This document shows positions 58,210 to 64,000 of a DNA stretch of 64,000 nt, one piece after another. The stretch is from the NCBI RefSeq assembly GCF_907164915.1, contig NC_061862.1, positions 125,683,641 through 125,747,640 on the forward strand, read 5' to 3'. The first letter of the stretch is position 1; each line of letters opens with the position of its first letter. The DNA comes from Impatiens glandulifera. Taxonomy: Eukaryota > Streptophyta > Magnoliopsida > Ericales > Balsaminaceae. The notes under the pieces are model-generated. The model did not search any database, was not told the DNA's origin, and saw only the letters and a program-made list of their open reading frames with translations. Both the position numbers and the translations under genes were made by a program.

Positions 58210-59200
58210 TTCAGAATGACCATCTCAGTGGTTGTTCTTGCTCCTATCGGAAACTTCGACCCTTATAAGTTTAATTGTTTCATCAAAGCCCGTATATTGA
58301 TCTATCATACTACTCATCGAGAATGACCATTTCAACGGTTATTTCTTCTCTTGTCTATAACTTCAGCGACCCCCATAGTTCTTATTATTTCTGTAGAGCT
58401 CACATCTTAATTTGTCATCATGCTCCTCGAGAATGACCATCTCAATGATAGTTTCTACTCTTGTCGACAATTTCAGCAACCCATTAAATTTGTTATTTCA
58501 GTAGAGCCTGCATCTCGATCTTCCACATCATGTTCTCCTCTAGAATGACCATCAACGATTGTTTTGTTCCTACTGGTAACTTTAGCGACTCCCATAAACC
58601 ATGTTGTTTTAGTAGATCTCCTATCTTGATCTTTCATTTTATTCTCTAGAATGACCATCTCAACAATTCTTTCTACTCGTGTCGATAACGTTAGTGACCC
58701 CATGTTGTTTTAATAGACCCATATCTTAATCTTCCACATTATCTTCTCCTCCAAAATGAAAATCTCAACGATTGTTCTACTCCTACCGATAACTTCAGCA
58801 ACCCTATAAGCCATATAGTTTTAGTAGAGACCACATCTTGATTTACTATTTTATCTTATCCTCTAGAATGACAATGTCAATGGTTGTTCTACTCCTACTG
58901 ATAACTTTAACAACCCCATAAGCCCTGTCTCTTTAGTAGATCCCTCATCTTGATCTGCCACATTATCCTCTCCTTTAGAATGACAATCTCAACGGTTGAT
59001 AACTTTAACAACTCCATAAGCTCTATCGTTTTAGTAGAGCCCGCATCTTGATATGCCACATTATATTCTCCTCTAGAATGACAATCTCAACAGTTGTTCT
59101 ACTCCTACCGATAACTTTAGCAACCCCATAAGCCATGTTATTTCAGTAGAGCATGCATCTTGATTTGCCATATTAACTTCTTCTCCAGAAGTTGTTGTGT
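58210..59200 (-). repeat. Nine ~110 bp tandem copies of a copia gag segment
   Basis: On the plus strand each unit starts AGAATGAC(C/A)ATCTCAACG and holds TCTTGATCTGCCACATTA. On the minus strand most units encode a version of MWQIKMRxLLKxxGLWG, the conserved start of Ty1/copia gag, interrupted by stops and different in each unit. Spacing is 98-118 bases. Confidence 0.8.
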
Positions 59201-59235
59201 CATCTCACTGAACAAATAATCAAATAACTTGAATC

Positions 59236-60130
59236 TCTGATACCCAATTTTTTGTAATGGAAATGCGTGAGATGATGTAAGCAATAAAGAAATACACATA
59301 TTTTAACGTGGTTCATCAAGATAAAACTTGGCTATGTCCACCAGAAAGAAAAAGTATTATGAGGAGATTAGAATACAAATTATAACAAGATATTAAGGGT
59401 TATGACACAATTTTATTTAATACTCGGTCCCTCGGAACCTTAAAAGATATAGAACTAGGACTAGAATAGATGCTCTCAAAGTAAAGACTTCAGTTTTTTA
59501 AAGTGTCCTACTACACATTTAAATAAGTTTTAACTAGGTCAATACTAATATTTTGGCAAAGAATCTCTAAAATATTATCAAAATACTTTTCTAGTTATAT
59601 TACTAGTTTATTATAACAGAATGCGTGAGATGACATAAGCAATAAAGAATAAACACAAATTTAACGTGGTTCACCAAGATAAAACCTGGCTATGTCCACT
59701 AGAAAGAGAGAATATTATTGAGGAGATCAATACATAAATTACATCAGTACAGACTAAAGTTATGACACGAGTTTATATACCACTCGGTTCCCCAAAATCC
59801 TAACAGATACAGAACTTAGACTGGAAATGATGCTCTCAAGGCAAAGACTTTAGCTTTCTAAAGTTCTCAACTACATCTTCTTTTTTTGAGAACGCTGGGT
59901 TCCGCTACTCCTATGGAGTGCGACTAATCCCCGCGGGTTAAGTACATAGCCCGCAAACATACTTAACCAATTAACCAAGCGCAGAACTTGCCGCCTGACG
60001 GGCTCGAACCCAGGACCTCATGGAGGCCTGGTGGATATCCACCTAAATAAGCTTCAACTAGGTCAATACTAATATTTATGTAAAGAATTTTCAAAATATT
60101 ATCACAATACTTTCCTAGTTATATTACCAT
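59236..60130 (-). mobile_element. Two tandem LTR-like units with primer site
   Basis: CTCTGATACCCAATTTTTTG at 59232-59252 is the complement of a Met-tRNA-type primer site next to an LTR end. From 59253 to about 59621, and again to about 60130, the same unit occurs: GAATGCGTGAGATGA, TTAACGTGGTTCA.CAAGATA, GCTATGTCCAC and TAACTAGGTCAATACTAATA, to ATAACA. This reads as two head-to-tail copies of a small LTR in minus orientation, with the gag array to the left as its internal part. The second unit contains a SINE. Confidence 0.65.
59878..60041 (-). mobile_element. tRNA-derived SINE-like insertion
   Basis: The minus strand has a B-box-like CCTGGGTTCGAGCCCG, then GGGGATTAGTCGCACTCC and GGAACCCAGCG, ending in an A-rich tail (CTCAAAAAAAGAAG). 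It is GC-rich in AT-rich surroundings. The first LTR-like unit (59520-59545) is the empty site (CTACACATTTAAATAAG). A clear A box is missing, so it may be 5'-truncated. Confidence 0.75.
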
Positions 60131-60538
60131 AACAAAAGATTATATAATTTTTTTTGTATTAATCTTATTTCCTTAAATCAAGATTATACACCAAAAATAT
60201 ATTATTTACTTTTGTTGAATATTATCTTTCCGTGCACCATCAATTCAAGACATCTCAACAAGATCCTCAACTCATATAGATAGTCTACCTATTATGTTAT
60301 TCTTACCACAGAAAATGTAGATGTATGTTCACTCACAAGAGTTATCGATAGAGAGTTGGAAGACTTAAGCCCCACTCAAATCAGACATTCCGATCCATGT
60401 TCAAATCCATATTTAAAACTGAGAGAACTGAGAGACAGAAGATCAGAAGAACGACTTAATGAACCGTTATTCATTACAGATCTATTTATGTTTTCACAAC
60501 TATAGTTTATCTCAATTTATCAGCATATAGTATTAAAA
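60131..60538. other. Intergenic DNA
   Basis: No gene recognised. Confidence 0.4.
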
Positions 60539-60583
60539 CCTAAACCAAAACCTAAACGAACACATTATACAGATCGACGAAGG

Positions 60584-60621
60584 GCTTCACGTTTCGCGAA
60601 GGGCTTCACGTTTCGCGAAGG
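60584..60621 (+). repeat. Left GGGCTTCACGTTTCGCGAA array
   Basis: Two copies of the 19 bp unit, CpG-rich, with a TTCGCGAA palindrome. Complement of the array at 62216-62291. Confidence 0.9.
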
Positions 60622-60629
60622 CCCAGACG

Positions 60630-61065
60630 GTTGATGAGCCCTAATTTGTAAGTCAAGAACTTCTTCAGGTCGGTCTCTCTCTCCCTCCCTCGATCCGAAT
60701 TAAGAATCATGTGAATGCTTATTGAATCTTCTTCTTCTAATGATTCATCTTTGATCTCGCCTAGGTTATTTTCGGATTAATTTGTCTTATCATAATGTCT
60801 TCTTACTTGCAGCTTCAATCCCGTGCATTGCTAGTTAGGGCTAGCATTTCTGTACTAGGATCTAGTTGATTATTGAAGAATTCTATCTGTATTCGATCTA
60901 GATCATAACTTAATCTCCTTTGTAATGTGTTTTGTTGGTCTCTCTTTGGCAGAAGCAGAAGAAACAAGGTCAATTAGGGCTTGCAAGAGGAAGAAAATGG
61001 TGAAAGTATCTACCTTCTTTGGAATGACAGTGGGTGCCTTCGTCTTCTGGCAATCCATGCCTTAG
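60630..61065 (+). pseudogene. Captured 5' end of a small conserved plant gene
   Basis: A leader exon (to TTCTTCAG at about 60670), an intron GTCGGTC...TTTGGCAG (to about 60951), then an exon with ATG at 60997 coding MVKVSTFFGMTVGAFVFWQSM and then a stop. From memory, a short single-pass membrane protein conserved in plants begins with this pattern and continues after QSM for some 35 further residues. Here the piece ends exactly at QSM, plausibly an exon border. Its function is unknown to me. Confidence 0.6.
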
Positions 61066-61488
61066 TTGGAAAATAAATATTTTGAGACTTAGATTTGCGA
61101 GTTTGTGATGGGCGTTATTTTTCAACAATTTTAGGCTGTCATTTGACATTATATGAAAAATGTAGATAATGCTATATTTTGATATTATATGAAATTCAAT
61201 CTTGAAATCCGACAGATTCGATTAGGATCTCATTTCCATTTCGGAAGATCTTCACACTTTTTAATATGTTTATTTTATTTTCTTTCACAATGGTTTATTT
61301 GTCGCATTTAAACGACTATTCATTTCATCGACCATCTAAATAATATATATAAATCAAAATCTATAGGAACCCACCACAACGCTTTATTTGAAACTGATAT
61401 TTGTTACATGCATCTTTAACAGAAATCACAATTCAATAAGAAAATTGTCTAAAATTTCAACAATGATTTTGTAAGTTATTGGAACATA
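61066..61488. other. Non-coding part of the composite element
   Basis: AT-rich, no recognised sequence; perhaps intron of the captured gene. Confidence 0.35.
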
Positions 61489-61489
61489 C

Positions 61490-61565
61490 TATATCTGTAA
61501 GAGTATACATCTTTTTCCTGAAGACTGTATATCTGTAAGAGTATACATCTTTTTCCTGAAGACTG
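61490..61565 (+). repeat. Exact 38 bp tandem duplication
   Basis: TATATCTGTAAGAGTATACA then TCTTTTTCCTGAAGACTG, twice in a row without change. Confidence 0.95.
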
Positions 61566-61589
61566 TACTCCTAAAAGAATGAAACTAAT

Positions 61590-61826
61590 ATACAAAAGAA
61601 GTTGTTTCCTTCCTCTCATGCTGACTCTTCTAGCAACATCCCATGCCTTGAGAGGTGCAAGCTCACCGGCTTGAGATGCAAAGAAGGATTCGTAACCGGG
61701 TGAATCAAATGCAAAACATGTATGTTTAGATCCCTCTCGAGGAAGCCATGCCATTGCAAATCTCCTCGATTCCTCTGGATTGAGCTGGTAGTACCAACCT
61801 CCACCAACCCTATACTGCTACTAATA
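61590..61826 (-). pseudogene. Captured exon of unidentified host gene
   Basis: After an acceptor-like ATTAGTAGCAG the minus strand reads [20 protein letters not shown], then [20 protein letters not shown] and [20 protein letters not shown], up to about RRVSMRGRK. The frame is clean for ~75 codons and looks like conserved coding sequence, but I cannot name the gene. Confidence 0.5.
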
Positions 61827-61869
61827 TCTATTTCATTTGCATGCATTTCCTGAACCATCTGGTGATCAT

Positions 61870-62203
61870 AAGGGAAGGCCAAACATCCCGACAGTTGAGT
61901 CAACACTTGTAGAACTGGAAATGGCTACAAATTTATAGATCACCAATGATTGGTAAACTTAAAACACAGCCAAGGCCACTATAACTCTCCATTTGAAGAA
62001 GTATTTCTTATTCCTTCCTTGTACAATTGAGGGTACTGCTTTGAAAGAGATGCACTCACATCCTATTATAAAACACAAACAATTTACTTTTCCGGTTCAC
62101 GATTATCCAAAATAAATAGAATCAGCCAGAGGCAAAGATATACCTTGTCAAAAAGTCCAAGAACTAAAACTAGTACTGAAGTGAAGATAACATTATACAA
62201 AGA
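61870..62203 (-). pseudogene. P4-ATPase (flippase, ALA-like) fragment
   Basis: Exon A (62203-62144) codes SLYNVIFTSVLVLVLGLFDK. A GT-AG intron follows. Exon B, from 62062, codes DVSASLSKQYPQLYKEGIRN, then after a one-base shift FFKWRVIVALAVF, a stop, and VYQSLVIYKFVAISS, then GMFGL near 61880. This is the C-terminal membrane region of plant aminophospholipid ATPases of the ALA3 type, from memory. Only two exons remain and they are frameshifted, so it is non-functional as a flippase. Confidence 0.8.
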
Positions 62204-62215
62204 CTAAAATGTGAA

Positions 62216-62291
62216 GCCATCGCGAAACGTGAAGCCCTTCGCGAAACGTGAAGCCCTTCGCGAAACGTGAAGCCCTTCGCGAAACGTGAAG
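62216..62291 (-). repeat. Right TTCGCGAAACGTGAAGCCC array
   Basis: Four copies of the 19 bp unit, opposite in orientation to the left array. Confidence 0.9.
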
Positions 62292-62484
62292 TCGTGAAAA
62301 TTAAATTAATGTTTCCTGAAACGAAACCGAATCAGAGCATCATTAACTACAAACATATCATCGACAAGATGAACAACCAAGATGAACAATAAGATGAACA
62401 ATACGATAAACAATAAAAAAATCTCATGATTTAGGGTTTAAAGATGAACACAATGGAAATAATAACATAAATCGATCCAATCAC

Positions 62485-62680
62485 CTGATATTAGAACGAG
62501 TTTTCGTCGTCGATCTGTATAATGTGTTCGTTTAGGTTTTGGTTTAGGGTTTCGCCGTGCCGACGCCGTGCCGACGCCGTGCCACCGCCGTCAAGAGAAG
62601 AGAGGAAAGAGAGGGAAGAGAGAAGAGAGAGAAGTGAGAGAAAGAAAATGCCGAAATAAAAAATTTTAAGTATTTATATA
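62485..62680 (-). promoter_or_regulatory. Promoter and leader exon of the composite element
   Basis: TATATAAATA (minus, 62680-62671) is followed by a CT-rich leader with three CGGCACGGCGT-type repeats, then the inverted leader segment, ending at a splice donor (AATATCAG then GTGATT at 62484). Transcripts could splice into the ALA-like exon A at 62203. This is inferred from sequence only. Confidence 0.5.
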
Positions 62681-62691
62681 AAAAAAACTCC

Positions 62692-62730
62692 CTTCGCGAA
62701 ACGCGAAGTCCCTTCGCGTTACGCGAAAAG
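62692..62730. repeat. CpG-rich subterminal palindromes
   Basis: CCCTTCGCGAAACGCGAAG then TCCCTTCGCGTTACGCGAAA. Related to the 19 bp arrays but symmetrical. Confidence 0.7.
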
Positions 62731-62857
62731 GGTATTTTTGTCCAAAAAAAATAAAGTGGTCATCAGATCAATTTCAATTATCTGGTGACCACTGAGGCAA
62801 ATAGCCTTTTCTTCAGGGTCATTTCGTCCAATTTCCCCGGCAGTTTGCCTTTAAAAA

Positions 62858-64000
62858 ATATTGGCTTATGGCTTGTTTGATGTTGGATTATCTCAAAATA
62901 ATCTTTCTTTTTTAAATACAATTATTAGTTAAGGTAAGAAGTGATTTATGTAATTGTATATATTTAGTTCAATGATAAAATATTCTTAATTTTTAATACT
63001 TTAAATTGTGATAAAGAATTTAATAAAATTATTTTAGTAAATAACTTAATGACATAATTGATTTATGTTTAAAAAATTGGATCACAGTCATATATCCAAT
63101 AGTGTATTTTTAATTATATATATATATATATATAATTTCGCTCATAGCCAACTCTTAATTAACTAGAGAAATCGAATTATCTTAATTCTTCACAATAAAA
63201 TATTATATATCTCAATTTTTTTTTTTATAAAAACACATGAATAAAGTTTAATTTTTTCTATAAAAAGGAATTAGAATAACCCAATATAAAGGTAGAGAAA
63301 ATTGAAAATCAATTGAAAGAATATCTATCATAATTTTTTAAGTATTATTGTGAGTTTATAAACTACATTGTCTTTTGGGCAAAAATAAGAATACCCCATA
63401 TAATTAATTATTTCTAGAAAAATTAATTGGATTTATTTTTAAGAAACCAACACAAATAATTGCCGAAAACATGTTAATTGGACATTCCATCAGAAGAAGA
63501 AAGAATTAAAATTAGGTACACGTAATATATATTCATACTTTTCCTTAATTGGTTTCCAAGCTAGGGAGAGAATATTGGAGAAAACAACAAGACATTTTTT
63601 TTTCTTTCTCAAGAGTTAAGTTGAAATCTTTTATTTTTATTTTTCTTTCTCTTATATATGCTATTGAAACTGTATTTAATTTAAAATAAAAAAAAAATTA
63701 TCTGTAAGGACAATCTATATAAGAGTTGGAGTGAGCTTAAACCGTTCATTACAATTATAAATAAAAATATACATAATTTTATATTAAAAGAAAAAAAAAG
63801 TGAAAAATATAATTGGTAAAAAACAATAGGTTTGGTTGAAATGGTAAGTTCAAGTTTTAAGAGTTAGTATTTACGTGTTTGATTTCTTTTAAGGAATTTT
63901 AAATTAAAGTGAAAATATTAGTTTATAAGATTAATATAATTTAATATATTAAAAAATAAAATAAGCTAAGGTGGGTCAAGTCATAATTGAATAAGCAAGT
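62858..64000 (+). repeat. Long direct repeat, copy 2 (cut by window end)
   Basis: Matches 35295-37103, with TATTGG then CTTATGGCTTGTTTGATGTT at the start and AAGGTGGGTCAAGTCATAAT at the end. It has only one of the two ~590 bp units found in copy 1. Confidence 0.9.

Larger units (their letters stand above)
60539..62842 (-). mobile_element. Composite (Pack-type) element with host gene pieces
   Basis: A ~43 base leader segment (ACCAAAACCTAAACGAACAC then ATTATACAGATCGACGA) stands at 60545-60587 and, inverted, at about 62505-62548. Next to each copy is an array of GGGCTTCACGTTTCGCGAA in opposite orientations. Between them are pieces of at least three unrelated host genes. To the right, on the minus strand, are a TATA box, a CT-rich leader and a splice donor, then CpG-rich palindromes and a putative right terminus (complement of TCATTTCGTCCAATTTCCCC, ending about 62842). 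I cannot find a matching left terminus, so the class (Mutator-like, CACTA-like or other) is open. Confidence 0.55.

Noticed and set aside
35295..64000. The two long direct repeats as LTRs of one giant retrotransposon
   Set aside because: No primer site, purine tract or TG..CA ends at the copies, and the interval holds a whole CACTA element and a host gene.

Overview
This is nuclear DNA of a flowering plant, almost certainly a dicot. The base composition is very AT-rich, genes have GT-AG introns, there is a 17-exon gene with the plant ZIFL exon plan, and the mobile DNA is typical of plants (Ty1/copia, Ty3/gypsy, CACTA, MITEs, SINE-like repeats). A degenerate ORF inside the copia-like element resembles, from memory, a repeat-associated protein family common in Gesneriaceae/Lamiales annotations, so an asterid of that order is a weak guess.

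Layout. 1-2563: AT-rich DNA with three ~600 bp tandem units. 2564-~11490: an old copia-like LTR element with a broken gag, no protease/integrase/RT/RNase H, and a second broken ORF behind its own TATA box. 12402-17414: a complete, very young Ty3/gypsy element (342 bp LTRs with one difference seen, perfect 5 bp target duplication, intact 1461-codon gag-pol). 18080-24833: a dead CACTA element (TSD TGT) invaded by a reverse-oriented copia LTR that carries a tRNA-Asp-like sequence. 24969-25880: an orphan exon and a purine microsatellite. 26537-31868 (minus): an intact ZIFL-type major-facilitator gene. 35295-37103: a long repeat whose second copy starts at 62858. 37413-37988: a PIF/Harbinger-like MITE. 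39147-50016: a nearly intact CACTA element (TSD TGA) with a three-exon TNP2 transposase, a six-exon second gene, a 98-codon mini-ORF with its own promoter, and extensive hairpin arrays. 50017-55700: AT-rich DNA with MITE/foldback and SINE-like repeats. 55809-57084: a single-exon BAHD acyltransferase broken by a frameshift near its C-terminus. 57240-60130: copia fragments, including nine ~110 bp tandem copies of a gag segment and tandem LTR-like units, one holding a SINE. 60539-62842: a composite transposon-like segment holding pieces of at least three host genes, including a P4-ATPase (flippase), between inverted copies of a leader sequence and CpG-rich arrays.

Only two host genes of normal size are present: the ZIFL transporter (apparently functional) and the BAHD acyltransferase (probably a recent pseudogene, or an assembly error). 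The rest is layered transposon history. The most unusual items are the Pack-type composite at 60.5-62.8 kb, the CACTA mini-ORF joining both ends of the element's second protein, the hairpin-rich LTR family, and the tandem-amplified gag segment. All homology calls are from reading and memory; no searches were run.
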